This document shows positions 44,134 to 57,400 of a DNA stretch of 64,000 nt, in pieces (the first letter of the stretch is position 1; every line of letters begins with the position of its first letter). Source of the DNA: Litoditis marina (Eukaryota > Nematoda > Chromadorea > Rhabditida > Rhabditidae). A program made the translations under genes and the position numbers. The notes beneath the pieces are model-generated. The model did no database searches and was not told the DNA's origin. It saw nothing but the letters and a program-made list of their open reading frames with translations. The stretch covers positions 9,938,904 through 10,002,903 of the forward strand of contig OZ038439.1 of NCBI GenBank assembly GCA_964036275.1. The letters run 5' to 3'.

Positions 44134-47100
44134 ATGAACTGGCTGATAGTTTTCTGTCTCTTTGCCTCGGCACTGGCTTGCGAGCAAAGCGGGAAAAAGT
44201 ACAAAAATGAAGAAGAATGGGTGAGTGCAATTTTGCAAATGTAGTTAGGGTAAGCAGTACACTTGAATGTTGTAAACTAAGAGCTTTAAATCACGTTAAA
44301 ACTATTGCACCTTCGGCTTCGTGATTTAGTAAAGAGTGTTCACGGAACTATATTATCATAAAACTGACATGTAATAAGTGATCTCTTTACAAACTATCAA
44401 CTACACTGATGGGAAACGAGACGTTTTTATTCATAAATGAGCCATCTATTTATTTCTATACAGATTTCAAACAACGCATTCTTGATGATATGTCATATTG
44501 AAAAAGATGGATCATGGCGTACGGCAATTAAAGCGTGCCTCACGCCAAATGCAGTGCAGGTGAGTGTTCTAAACATATTCATTAGTTTCTTTCAGGCAGT
44601 GTTTGGACCACAGTTTTAATAAGATGCGCTCGTTGAGAATTTTCAGGAGTTTGATGACCTGTGTCAACTCTAGGGTAGTTCAGAAGAGATTGTGAATATC
44701 AAGAGATAGCAAACGTAGTAACCTACAACACTTTCTTCAAAGTTATGATTTTGACACTTCATTGCACTGCATTGCTCGAATTGTCTCTCATTTGCTGTTA
44801 ACGTTTAGTATATTTCCCAAAAGTATAATGAGTTGACGCATTTTGTTCACAGATTGTTCCTATTTCTGCTAGGTGCCAAATTTAGAAATGTTTGTCTCTT
44901 TCCGGAATTGAACTTTTCGGAGCAAATATTTGTAGCAGGGCGCAACCACTGCGCTATTAGTGCACATAACATGGAAGCTTTGAAATCAAAAACATTTGTG
45001 CGTACACAGCGGAAAGTGAGATATACAGTATCTTCTCGCCTTTCCTTTGGCGACGACTATATTATTCCACGCTTTGAGGAGAGCTTCAGTATCAAGGCCA
45101 AATTACACAAAGATACGGTGAAAACTCGTAAATGGAGTGTTTTATAGATTCCGTTGAACTCAACGAAAACCGTGAAAAATATCGTATGGAAATGCCAAGC
45201 AGAGGAAGATGGCTCAGTACACATGGGACAAGTCACAAAGAATCATCCGGACTGCCGGGGAAATCACTCGTTTGGTGAGATATAGTCGTTGCCAACGGAA
45301 ATGCGGGAGGGTACTGTATATTTCAATTTGCGCTGTGTACGTACACATCTCTTCGATTCCAAAGCCTGCTTATTATGTGCTCTAATAGCGCAGTGGTTAG
45401 CGACCTGCTACGAAACTTTTGCTCGCAGGTTCGATTCCGGCGAGAGACAGAAACTTATAATTTTGGCCACCACTATACACTTTCGAATCAGTATACTGTA
45501 TTAATTTCAATGTAAACAAATGTATAATGTCACTCATTATTTCGTATATCCTTCTTTGCTGTGATAAAATGATAAAATACAGTTTACTCCGAAGCGAAAT
45601 GTCGAAGGTTGTTTGGGTAAATTTTACTGAAAAAAAAACTGATTGGGCTTTCACAGCAGTTCACACCAAAAAAAAGAAACTGCATAAGACTGATGCACAG
45701 ACGTGTAGTTTGCTTTTTTTCAAGTTTGTTTTAGAATCGGTTTGGACCGACAAAGCTTTTGTATTCCGTTGTGAAGAAAATGGTACGACCACACTAGTTT
45801 CGTGTATACATTCGTCTGGAAAAGAGATCCCGAAAAATCACATAGTCAAGGTGAGAACAAACGTGAATTCCGTTTTGTTTATCTATATTTATTTATTTTA
45901 CACAAAATGTGCGACGGGACAAAATGGTAACGAGAGAGACACGTTTTAAGTAACCACTCCTAGTAAAACTACCTTCACTCAGCTGAAAACAACTACTAAA
46001 ATTTCGATAAATGTGATAATAGATGCAAATTAAACTGTTTGCTTTGAACTAACCAGAACGTGTCATCACGTGTATCACATACACTCTATTCAATAACATT
46101 TAGGATAGATTCTGTTTGAACGTTCTAATATACAAAAAACCATTTTTGAGAAAAGTTCAGATAGATGGTACCGAGATAGAGTGCCGCCAGCATGCTAACG
46201 GGACGGTAACCATGGCTTCTGTCCACACCGGCGGATGTACGGACTCCAGCGGCAAACATCGGAAGCAGGGTTTGTGGTTGAGAATTGAGTTTCTGTTTTC
46301 AAAATATATTATTTGTCAGATTCGAACTTGAAAAGTTTTTAAGTATTCCGCACCGGAGGGAGAGTTGGTGGTTGCGAGATTGATTTCAGGTCATGCAACA
46401 AAATGCGGATATAACATAAAATTCGTTCCTTTTCTCTCTTTCCCCTCTTTTTATTCTTCTATTCCTATTTGTATCTAGTTGCATCATGGACTCTGTAGCC
46501 AATAAATACAATAAGTTTGAAGCCCGTGAACTTTTAGATTTTAAAACTTGCATTATTTTATTTTATTTAAACATAATTCTTTTGAACTAATGAAACTCAA
46601 TAGCGACAAATTCTCACAGTTTGTATAAACAATATAGACATTTCTCTGATTCATAATCTTGAGAAATCTTGGCATATTGGTGAATGTCTTTTTGCGAGCT
46701 CGCCGAAACCGTCTTGCGAATATTTAAAAAAAAACGAAACTTCGTATTTGCTGAAAACTACAATGAAAACTTTAATTTAAACAACGTTTTGTTCTCTACA
46801 AGTTGTTCTCATGGAATAGTTATCAGGCGAGCAATGGATTAAAGAAGTTCATTTCGTGAAAAAATGCCAAAACGGAAAGGCCGTGGTCATCGGTTGCAAG
46901 GTTGGTGGTAAACATTGTGTGGTTTTATGAAATTAAATGTAGAAATCATAGCTTTTTTCAACCCCACTAAGACTTTGATAGCGTGCAAACCAAACTTTGG
47001 ACATTAGTTTTCTGCCCCATTCTGTACCAGGCATGAACCACTACGTACATCAGTTGTTCCCTTTTGAACAATTTTAACACGAGGAAAAACACTGAAAACA

Positions 47101-47688
47101 GATTCAAAGAAATTCACTCTGAGAAACTACTTGAGACACAAAATAAGATATATCTAAATATATCCCGATAAGGATAAAACTTAGTGTATTCCAGACAAAG
47201 GAATTTGACAAAGTGTTGCACTTGAACTCAAAGTATACCAAAGGAAATATCGAATACTTGTGAGTTTAGACTAAAAACTCTCGATGCTCTTGAATAACCG
47301 ATTGATGCAAGATTCAATCAAAAAACTAAATTCTTGCACAGTTCGCTCTTTTACTTTAGCCAATGGAATTTGAGCATTCGTAAGAAAATTCATACCGTTT
47401 ACTTTCTAAAAACTGAATCGGTTCACACGATTTTTCGAAAAGGAAGAAAAAACTGGTTTTCACCTAGTCATCTCACAAAATTATCCAAGTGAAGTCCAAT
47501 CCAATTTTGAGGATGGAAAGTGACGTGATATACTGCGAATGAACTATTCGGGAAATTTTCGGATTGTATTTCCGAGTTTGTTCATTTTCTGTTTTAGCTG
47601 CAAAGGAAATGCTGGGGACTACCACTTCTACAGTCAAATTCGCAACTCCACTGCCACTACGGCCAAATCAACGAAATCTGCTTTGTAA
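44134..47688 (+). CDS. Secreted cysteine-rich protein, cluster gene 3
   Basis: Eight exons: 44134-44220, 44464-44559, 45148-45274, 45735-45850, 46161-46269, 46827-46900, 47195-47259 and 47598-47688 (TAA); 765 nt, 254 aa, all phases consistent. Exon lengths are the same as gene 2 except exons 5 and 8. The signal peptide MNWLIVFCLFASALA leads to CEQSGKKYKNEEEW, FLMICHIEKDGSWRTAIKAC, the module SVWTDKAFVFRCEENGTTTL, HANGTVTM, GEQWIKEVHFVKKCQNGKAV and CKGNAGDYHFYSQ. The C-terminus is extended by a Thr/Ser/Lys-rich tail (NSTATTAKSTKSAL) absent from gene 2. Cysteine positions match gene 2. No acceptor lies right at the ATG. Introns 2 and 3 each hold one tRNA-bearing MITE in opposite orientation. 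Function unknown. Confidence 0.83.
44868..45061 (-). mobile_element. tRNA-bearing MITE (family T), copy 4, reverse
   Basis: On the minus strand TATAGTCGTCGCCAAAGG to AATTTGGCACCTAG, with diverged A box (TAGCGCAGTGGTTGCGCC) and B box (AGTTCAATTCC). Intron 2 of cluster gene 3. Confidence 0.7.
45281..45477 (+). mobile_element. tRNA-bearing MITE (family T), copy 5
   Basis: 197 bp from TATAGTCGTTGCC to GGCCACCACTATA, with intact A box TAGCGCAGTGG and B box GGTTCGATTCC. Intron 3 of cluster gene 3, seven bases after the exon 3 donor. Confidence 0.8.
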
Positions 47689-48508
47689 TGTTCAAATATA
47701 TAAATATTCAAACAGACACATATTCTACTTGCACTGTATCGGTTTTCAGTTTTCTGTGATTTCTACATGAGTATAGTTTCCCAGACGGTTGGCTAATTTG
47801 TTTTGGTTGGTTGGTGGTTGGTTGGCTGGCAAACGGTTGTCTAACTAACATCTCAGTAAACTTGCAGTTGGGTGAGTTTCTGACTTATCCGCGACGCAAA
47901 AGACACAAAAATCTACACATAGATACTGCATTGCCCTAACAAAATAATTTTTTTCCCCGAAATAAAAAGAAAAAAGGTTTTAAACCGATGTCAAGCATGT
48001 AAACACTCATTTGGAATTCGTTTCGTTCTCGGTCCGGTTTGTCCGTAACCCGTAACCCAAAACAGACAACATTGTTTTCGTTTGTTAACCATTTCGCAGA
48101 GAACAGAGCACAATATAAAACAGATAGGTTTTCTTGGTTTCTTGGGTTCCACAGAATAGTCAGTTTCCACAATTCGGGAAAACATCTAGTTGTTGTCAAG
48201 TTGATTATCACACTGTTTGTTGTTGACAACTCTGTTCACGAAAACACACCATTAGGTATAAAACTGTCAGATTCAACGAAAAACCTTTCATTTACCGTTT
48301 TATTAGAGGAAAAGTTTCGCCGATGTTTGATTCTCTTTGTCCATTCTTATTCTCGTGCTGGACGCAGGTGTGTGTTTGATTTAGGCTCTTCTTCTTTTTT
48401 TTCCATTTCTGAACCTCTCTTTTTTGACCGAATTTCCGATACCGGATGCATTTTATTCAGTTTTCAATTATTCCCAAATTCTATAATCTTAGATACATTT
48501 AATTTAAA
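47689..48508. other. Intergenic spacer
   Basis: No gene recognised. Contains a TTGGTTGG-rich block (47797-47840). The 157-codon open frame at 48039-48512 lacks signal, motif or bias and is not accepted. Confidence 0.4.
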
Positions 48509-50846
48509 ATGAGGCCAATCGAGATCAGTTCATCGGTAACCGGTGAAGAGGGAGTCTTAATTTTCTCGTGTATTTGTAGTTTGCTCATGGTGCATCTGTA
48601 CATTGTTCCTGAACTGTGGTTGGTGTATTGAAAAGACTTTATCTCAGATACACTATTTTCTAATTTACTAAACTGATAAGTGTTTCGTAAATTGTGGTGT
48701 ATCAATCGATATACAACTTTATTTTATTCAACAGATTCCAGTTACTCGTGCACTTGAGCTTTGTATCGATCGTCGTGCTGTTCTGCTTCAAATCCAAGAC
48801 TACGACCGTCAGATCTTCGAAAACTTCTCCGGATCCGGTCCCGCCAGAACCATCAACAAGAACCGCTTCGGCTACGGAAAACCGCAAGGACGCGGCTTCA
48901 GCGTTTTCAGAAAACCCGTTGAGAAATAATGAGACGAAGAAAGAAGAGAACGAGATAGGAAAAGAGAGAGAAAGCGAGAAAAACAAACCGAAGAACAACG
49001 AGACTGCGAACGATATCGAGAAGCAGCGTAAGTTCCTCTATTAGAGGTTTGACGTAGGCCGAGTAATTCAAGACCTACTTTTTTTACTAAATTTTTCAAT
49101 TTTGTACTCATTTTAGCACTCATTCCAATACTTCTTTTTCTTTTCAGAGGAATCTGCAAAGAAGAAAAACGATTCAAAAATTGATTCTGAGAAAAACTCG
49201 CTCGGAGCACCACCAGATGTCAACGGAAACGCGGTAAAAATGGAGGATGGATACGAAATGATCGGACCCGAGAAAGTGAGTCTGCTCGAAAACGCCATGG
49301 AAATCGAAATTTCATTTTATTCCGCTGCATTATTCTCTGTATGTCAGATGTTGTAGGTTGAGCAAAAAGAATAGTCGCAGTTCTCCCTGATGAAGACAGA
49401 GGGCTCGATTAATTGAGTTCAGCGAACGGTCGTTGATTACATGCCAACAGGCAAAAGAATGTGTAGATCAATGATACACAGACTGGTTGGCCCCTCGCTA
49501 AACCCCGCCCCTCACAAATTCGATGGTAATGATGTCCACAACGGTTTGACTAATTAAGAGTGATAGCTCAGGAGGGATGGCTCTAGAACAACGCACGTTG
49601 TCAGACGATGTTTGTAGTTTGATCTCACTGAGGTTTTGGTCGACATTTGCTCCAAAAACGCATGCTAATTCGAATTCCCTCAACTTGTACTTTAATACTC
49701 ATTCGATAGCAGGTTTTACGGTTATTTTATGAAAACACTATTGAGGTTGTGTATTTATTTCAGGAGAAAAGTCCAATTGAAACCGTAAACAAGAATAATG
49801 TGGACGGTAAACCGGACAAAGTGAAAAAAATAGACAAGCTTCCTCAAAAGTCGTAAGTTTTTGGTTTTCACTCCTTGGGTACCTGGTAAATATAGCTTTG
49901 TGGTGTTGTCAAGGCGGTTACAGTTAGAGCGCCAGCGGAACCAAAACAATCAAATATGTCATACAAAACAATCAGTCGAAGCGGAATGGTGTGAACCATT
50001 TTCAACACTTTCGACTACATTTTCTAAAGAAACTGATTTTTATGGAATACCTTTTTCAATATTCAATCCAAATGTGTCCATTTTCAACAACTTCTGATAA
50101 TAACTTTGCATTCCAGTGCCATGTCCGTGTACGAACAGGCATCTGAGACCAAAATCATCAGCCCGTTGGCGCCCGAGCAACCGATAGCTCCCAAGAGAAG
50201 TCTCGAGGATACTCAGAAGAAAAGTCCGGTTCAGAAACAACCGGATCAGGTAAACCATATTACTGTGAACTTGCTGTTTCACATCCATTCACGGCTGAAC
50301 ACTTTTGTTTACATTGTTGGCCATGTCTCAACATCAACAATGCTTACGACGTGTAAATATGAAAATGATCACGTTTACATTAAATTATTTTTGTCTAAAA
50401 GATATGCGATGTTAACTATTGATCCATTCAAATTTTGCCCCAATTAATCGAGTAGTGTTTCTCTTACTCTATCAATTACTTTTATCCCATTTCTATTTCG
50501 TTCAGAAATTAATCTACAAACAACATACAGACAAACAGTACACAATAACATAAACACATCAGAATTCAGGAACAAGCAAATAAAGTACGATATTTCGTGT
50601 ACTTTTGTTTGAGTTTTACAGTAATTATACTACTGGATTCACTCTCGGTTTAAAACCTCGTTGATCAATTTTCAATTTTCCATTTGCATAACTTCTGTTG
50701 GTATCTATGCAAATGAACTTTTATCATTATTATTATGATATTGTCAATATCTGTGAATTCAGGTCGAAAACTCCAAGTCTGCCTCAAAGAAAAAGAATGC
50801 GGAGGAAAAATCGAGAAAAGGCAACTCTGGAAAAGAGCAACGTTAA
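48509..50846 (+). CDS. Membrane-anchored, charged low-complexity protein
   Basis: Exons 2-6 are firm: 48735-49027, 49148-49275, 49764-49852, 50117-50249 and 50763-50846 (TAA), with consistent phases. Exon 1 is proposed from the ATG at 48509 (MRPIEISSSVTGEEGVLIFS) to a weak donor near 48597, which restores the phase and would give 271 aa. The product has a hydrophobic segment (LLVHLSFVSIVVLFCF) and then a long Lys/Glu/Ser/Pro-rich region (SPDPVPPEPSTRTASATEN, NETKKEENEIGKERE, EDGYEMIGPEK, PLAPEQPIAPKRS) ending GNSGKEQR. It looks like a single-pass anchored, intrinsically disordered protein. I do not recognise the family. Exon 2 is also open in a second frame with stronger codon bias (see findings). 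Confidence 0.6.
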
Positions 50847-51433
50847 ATGGCCCACCGTACGGAATTCTCTGTTGAGAACGAGTAGTTTTTCGTACTCTCA
50901 ATGAAATATTAAACATGAAAGTTGTAGTTTGTTAATTTAAATTCCGTCAGTTTGATGAATTTCAGAAAACTGAGACAGACATCTGTTAAAGTACGTTTGT
51001 TGGAGAGCATTGTTGTGTAATTCTTGCCTCCACTAAATGAGTTTCCATGTGAGAGATCGAAGTGTTTTTCTGCACATCTCAGTTTATGCCGTTTTCAGAA
51101 ATCTTCAAATTGCCGTATTCTTGTAGTATACTCCTAACAAGTCGTTCGAAATTTTGAGAAATCCTCTCAGAAATGAAACCGACTATACGTTTTTCATATA
51201 GTCAAACCACGATTCACTAGACTAAAAATCGCAACATTTTCGCTGACGATAGAAGAGACAACATGTGTGTACACAACGCTTCATAACTATTAATAATAAA
51301 GAAGATTATTTGAAAGGATTTGCAGCCATTCCTTTGTTAGCTCATTGAAAAAAGACCGAAATATATATGCACCCAGCGTATGTGTGCATAACTGTTTCAC
51401 ACATTCATACGCAGAGTATAAAAATCGGGCGGA

Positions 51434-51439
51434 AATGTA
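51434..51439 (+). promoter_or_regulatory. Minimal upstream ATG-TAA before the mucin gene start
   Basis: ATGTAA in the presumed leader, 22 bases before the ATG at 51456, followed by another out-of-frame ATG at 51440. A candidate SL acceptor (CATACGCAG) lies at about 51415. Confidence 0.3.
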
Positions 51440-51455
51440 ATGTCTACGCTGAAAA

Positions 51456-54400
51456 ATGCGATTTTTCTTATATATTCTCTGCACAGCGCTGCCTGTTTTC
51501 TCACAATCAGGTTGTTCTGATGAGGGAGTCGGACGTAAGTTGTTGTAGAGAGCAATAAGTATTTAATTAAGTCAAATAGTCCAAATACAGTCGAGTACCT
51601 ATATTAGTAAAGTGAAGAGTTTGCCTGTGCAAACCCAAATAGTTTGTCTACTACAAACCTTAGTCACCTAGACATTTCGAACATTTAACAATCTACATGC
51701 CTAATGGGCTGTTCTCGATTTTTACAATGTTTAAATTGGATTCTGATTGTCTGTTACAAAAGTACTCAAAAATGTTCGACGAAGCTCACGTTTGCATCCG
51801 AAGACAGCATTGGAGACGTTCAACTGTTGGACTATCAGTAGAATTAATTCAGACTAAAGTATTCGGATGTTTCGTAGTAAATCTATTACGGGTTTTCCGA
51901 GAAAAGGTATTGGGAGCATTGTCAAAAAAACCAGTTTTGTATCCATTTGTACTTACACAATAAATCTAGTCTAGAATGTATGGTTCGAAACTCAATATAT
52001 GCTGTTCTTCAAATAAAATCATATAAATCATAAATATGACGTTTACATCTGCTCACTTAACATTTTCAGCCTGTTTCAACTCTATGTGCGACACAGGAAA
52101 CACGTGTGTAGCGGACATTGATACATGTTGTCCCAACACAAATGTAAGTGAGTTTTTTCATAAGGAGGTTTTTCTGTTTTTTTTCTCAGTGTAAAGTTTT
52201 TTTGTTGATGTGTCGGTCCGACGTTTCGCTGTTTCGCCGTCAGTATTGTTTCTTCTTCTCTTGTGTATGCCACATGTAAATAAGTCAAAGTCAAAATCAA
52301 TTATTCAAAGTTGGAGAGATTGTATCATTAAAATATATGCATTCATTGAATCGTGTGATTGGAAATAGAAAATAAAGTGAACCGATAATAGTTGGGATAA
52401 ACCGATAATATTTGCTAATCTGAACGCTACGAGGTTTGAAGTCATGTGAACGCTATTGAATATCAGGTTTGGGTATGAAAAAGTGGTACGTTTTGCCTCT
52501 ACCCCAAGGAGTCAAACTGTATGAGTTGGTTTTGATGCTTTTCAGTTGATTTGTGGTTCCACTAGTACTTCCACCACTGTCATTACGCCAACATTAACAG
52601 GTTAGTCACAGCAGTAGATCCAGCATCTATCTTTAGAGATGCAGTCAACGTAAACGCGAAACATAAAATTTTGTAATTGAAGTTATGTATCTATTTGTTT
52701 ATTTGAATGGTTGCCGGAAAATGACAAAAAATGATCGAGGTTTAACCAGTTTTGCCGCTCTCTTCCATGGTATGTGCCAATGGGCAAATAATGTGATTGA
52801 CGCGTTTTGCGTTAGGTCATACTGTTCGCTTCGCACACTTTTTTTGTTTTTTTTTCAAAAAGTGAATGCGTTCTTATTCTATAATAAATGTTCAATATTA
52901 TATTCAGTTATGTAAGGTGAAAACCTGAAATGAATTCTTATAAAACTGTGCAATAATGACGATGTACCCAATTCAGATTGTGTCGATAAGTTGAATCCGA
53001 GTACTGGCATATCTGACTGTCCTGCCAGAGTACTTTTATGCAAAGATACCGTTTATTACGATGTTATGACGCAGGAGTGCCCTCTCACCTGTGAAAGATG
53101 TACCACTACTGGAACTAGCACCTCCACATTAGGTATGACTATTATCTAAGCTAGTGGGGACTTTGTACCGAAAGCTCATTAAAACTTGTTCCTACTCCGA
53201 TCTTGTTTACATTCATGTAAATTGGTACCCTAGAACAAGAAAGATTTTAGTAATTCGTTTCTTTAAAAAAAACTATCCTTTTTTTGAAATAAAAACACAG
53301 GTGAATCCGAAAATTTGTTTGTTAAGTAGTTGGCGCAGTTTTCATTTCATTTAGCTTGCGTGGACAAATTGAACCCAAGTACTGGTCTCTCTGACTGTCC
53401 GGCCAGAGCAACTCTGTGCAATGACCCTGTTTATTACGATGTAATGACAGAGGAATGCCCTCTCACCTGTGAAAGGTGTACCACCACTGAAACTACCATC
53501 TTCATCTCAGGTATGACTACTACTTGCTAGCAGGCGCTGGGAACCAGAATCTCATTAAAACTTGTTTCCATACCGATTTTCCTTACAATGATGTTACTTG
53601 GTATCATACAACATGAAACATTTCAGTTACGTGTTTCGTTTAAAAAAAAGAACTATAAATGGACAGAAAAGAGCAATTTTTACTGGAAATGCCGGTGAAT
53701 TCGAAAATTAGTTGGTGCAGTTTTTTTTTTCAAAGTTCAGATTGCGTGGATAAATTGAATCCAAGTACTGGTCTCTCTGACTGTCCGGCCCGAGCAACTC
53801 TGTGCAATGACCCTGTTTATTACGATGTAATGACAGAGGAATGCCCTCTCACCTGTAGAAGGTGTACCAACACTGACTCCGGAACCTTTATTTCAGGACC
53901 TTCAGGTATGCTATTCATACCTGCACATTAGAATATTGTATTAAATATCAGGAACACATATTCGCATACGAATGTTTTTCACTTTGATTTGAACTTGTAC
54001 GATTAAACCAACACTTGACTGACTTGTATCCTTTACCGGAACCCAAAAGTTTAGGCGAGGCAGACAGTTAACATTAGTCGCTGGGACATACGTGACCGTA
54101 CCCACTTAACGTGATAGGCCAATTCTACAACTAACCGGGTTTTCAGGTAACCTAACCCTTTTTCGGTAACCTATTTTTGAGGTTACCTTGGTAGCTAACC
54201 TGAAAGTAACCCGAAACTTTATACCGGTTACCGTTCAAACTAACGGTAAAAGCCACTTTTTGCGTTAGAAAAACAGGTAACCGTTTTTTCATTTTAGGTT
54301 ACCAACCGGTTACCCACTAAGGTAACCTAAAAATCAGGTTACCAAAAAAGGGTTAGGTTACCTAAAAACCCGGTTAGATAAAGAATTCACCAACGTGATA

Positions 54401-57400
54401 TCGTCTACGTGAAATACGTGACATTGTTGTTATTGTATATTCGATTTCAGTTTGCGTGGACAAGTTTAACCCTCGAACGGGTACTTCCGACTGTCCGGCT
54501 CGAGCAACTCTATGCAACGACCCTGTGTACCGAACAGTCATGACGGAAGAATGCCCTGTTACCTGTGGAAAGTGTGACAGTTCAAGCTCAACGAATACCA
54601 CATCAACAGATAGATTTTCGAAGAAGGGTGAGATAAAATTCTCACGATGTTCATGTGTACGGCTTCTGACTTGTGATAACCGCCCCGCCCCATATATGTC
54701 AGACGGAGTTTAGTGATGGAGACAAAACACTTTTCAGTTCTAGGAGCTTGTTTTTTTTCTCTCTCTCTCTATCTCTCTCTCTCTATTATCATTTTTTCCA
54801 GTTCATGATTTGTAATGGAGCTCTCCTTCCTTTTTTCCTTCATTCCTACACTTTTTCCATAATTCTATACTCAATTGCATATATATTATCCCAATGCCTA
54901 ATTTTCACCTTTTTCAGTATGTATTGACAAAGTGAATCCGTGCACGGGAATATCTGACTGCCCTGCGCGGGCGAATCTTTGCAATGATGTTACCTTCTCT
55001 ACCATTATGACGGAACAGTGCCCAAGGACTTGTGGGCAATGCAACTCGACCTTTGATAACTCACCAACAAGTACGTTTCTATCAGATGTGCAGTAAACAA
55101 AGAGGGTTTTGGTTAAAAAAATGGTTAGAATAAGGTTTCTGCAAAATTGTATATATAAAGAACGTGATATTACAACTAGTGGTAGAATCGTTGTTAGATT
55201 CCAGTTAGTACAAATCCAGGTTTATTATGAACGAAAACGTTCTGTGCTTTGTTTTATTCCGAAATATTGGGTACATTGTATTTTATATCAATTGTAGTAC
55301 CACATAATAAGTTTGTAGTGCATTACATGTCCACGTGAATGTACCGGGGAAATCACCACTTCCAACACCTGTCTATGATGAAAGTTCGATGTGACCTTCC
55401 GAAATTCAGGTACCAGTGGTCCTGCCAATGTTGACAAGGTGAATCCGAATACCGGCATCTCGGACTGTCCTGCTCTTGCTTATCTATGCGACAATACTCT
55501 TTATTATGATCTTATGACGGAACAATGTCCTGTCACTTGTGGAAGGAGCGGTGGAACTTCCGGTACAGATAACTATCCCGGTGAGCACATCATTGACAAT
55601 CAGCATATTTTATGACAAGAATATTTTAATTGTTTGAAATACAACCATTGTTAACGACCGTCTAATCGAAAGACAGAAACGGTGAGAAACTGTGTGAGCA
55701 GCAACTTCACGAAAATCAACGTACAAAGGTCAGGCACTACCATCGTATACAAAGTTCCAATCGACAGATTCAGTCTTCTCAAAAGGGGCAGAAAACTACT
55801 CAAGCACGTGATCTATCTCTATCTTTTTCACTTGTTGATACAACTGTAATCAGACGCTGACAAGATAAATCCTCTTACCGGGACGTCAGACTGTCCGGCT
55901 TTGGTTCATCTGTGCGAAAAGTGTCGTATTGAGTGATCAAACAACAGACACAGCAGAAGAAGGCATGATTGCCATGTCTGCCTGATTTACCTTTGAGCGT
56001 TATGGTTGGTTGTTCAATTGAAGAGTGCGACTACTGTAGTGTCGAAAAACAAACATTATGAAGGGCTAGGTGGAGTTAGCTTCTATTGCCTCTTGCCAAC
56101 CTACAAAAGTCGCGCCGGTTAGGATTGAGTATCTATTTCTCCGATACAAAAGAGATATGATCTTCCACTTTGCTATTTCACTCTTGTAGTAACGTGTATC
56201 AACAGGTGACAAGCTTAATCCCTTCACCGGAACTTCGGACTGTCCGGCTCTCGCTTATCTCTGCGAGAACAGCCTCTACTACAACCTTATGACCGAACAA
56301 TGTCCACATACATGTGGGAGAACTATTGCTGTTATCACCACTGTTGCATCAACAGGTATAATATAGTAAAAATAAATTCTGAGCTATCATCGTTTGATTT
56401 AATTAACATTCTTCACTCAAAAGAGGTTTTGCTTGAGAACGTTGGTTGGAAACTCAAAAACACTATTCACTAAAAGGGTACACACTTTGAGCTCCGCCCA
56501 TTATGTTAGTCCAGGCCACAAGTTGTATGAGTAATATTTATTATATCACCAGTTTCATTAGTTGATTGCAACTTTCAGCGGCGATTACCACTTCTGCCTC
56601 AGCGCCGACCCCTGCAACCACTCTACCGTTCATACGTTCTACCACTATTGCTTCTACAGGTAGAATACAATTGAAATCATTTCTGAAGTACTGTCGTCGC
56701 GAACGGACAGGAGAGAGGGTACTGTATATCTCAATTTCCGCTGTGTACAAACATATGTCTTCGGTTCCGAAGCTTACGAAACATGTGCTCTTGTAGCGCA
56801 GTGGTTAGCGCCCAGCTACAAAACGTTTGCTGGCAGGTTCGATCATAGAGAGAGACAAAATTTTATAAATTTGGCACCCCCTATACCTCAACTTAAATAA
56901 AGAAATGTTTTGCCGTTAGAGTATCTGTATAATTTTACCAATTGCTCCAACCTAAAAAAGCGTTGCTCGAGAAATGAGGTTGGAAAGTGATTATACAAAG
57001 AGTAGGGTAAAAACATGCAATGAATCATAACTCTCTACCTCGGACATTGATTGTGACATTGGCATACATCTAACGAAATGGTTACATTTCCAGCTGCGAT
57101 TACTACTTCTAAGTCTGCACCAACCCCGACACGGCCTATTATAGTTCGTTTCATTCCCACTGAGACCCATTGGCATTGTGCCAAGCTTTTCGGATGACTA
57201 TTTCTAAGAGCAGACATAAGGATTCTGAGGAATTTTTTGTTTACGAGTTCTTAAGGGACTGAACAACAGCTGAACGTAATTTGCAGTTATTTGGTAAACT
57301 CCAAAGTGGTGAAAAATAGCTTGGAAAATTTATTGGCACGCTGCCAAGTCTCAGTAGGAATGACCGGAACTATACCACTATTGCAACTTCAGGTACAATC

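Noticed and set aside
48039..48512. 157-codon open frame before the membrane-anchored gene
   Set aside because: AT-rich composition, no signal or motif, and no splice site leading into the known exons.
51697..51963. 88-codon open frame in intron 1 of the mucin-like gene
   Set aside because: The exon pair 51456-51534 and 52070-52143 joins in phase across it; no motif or bias in the frame.
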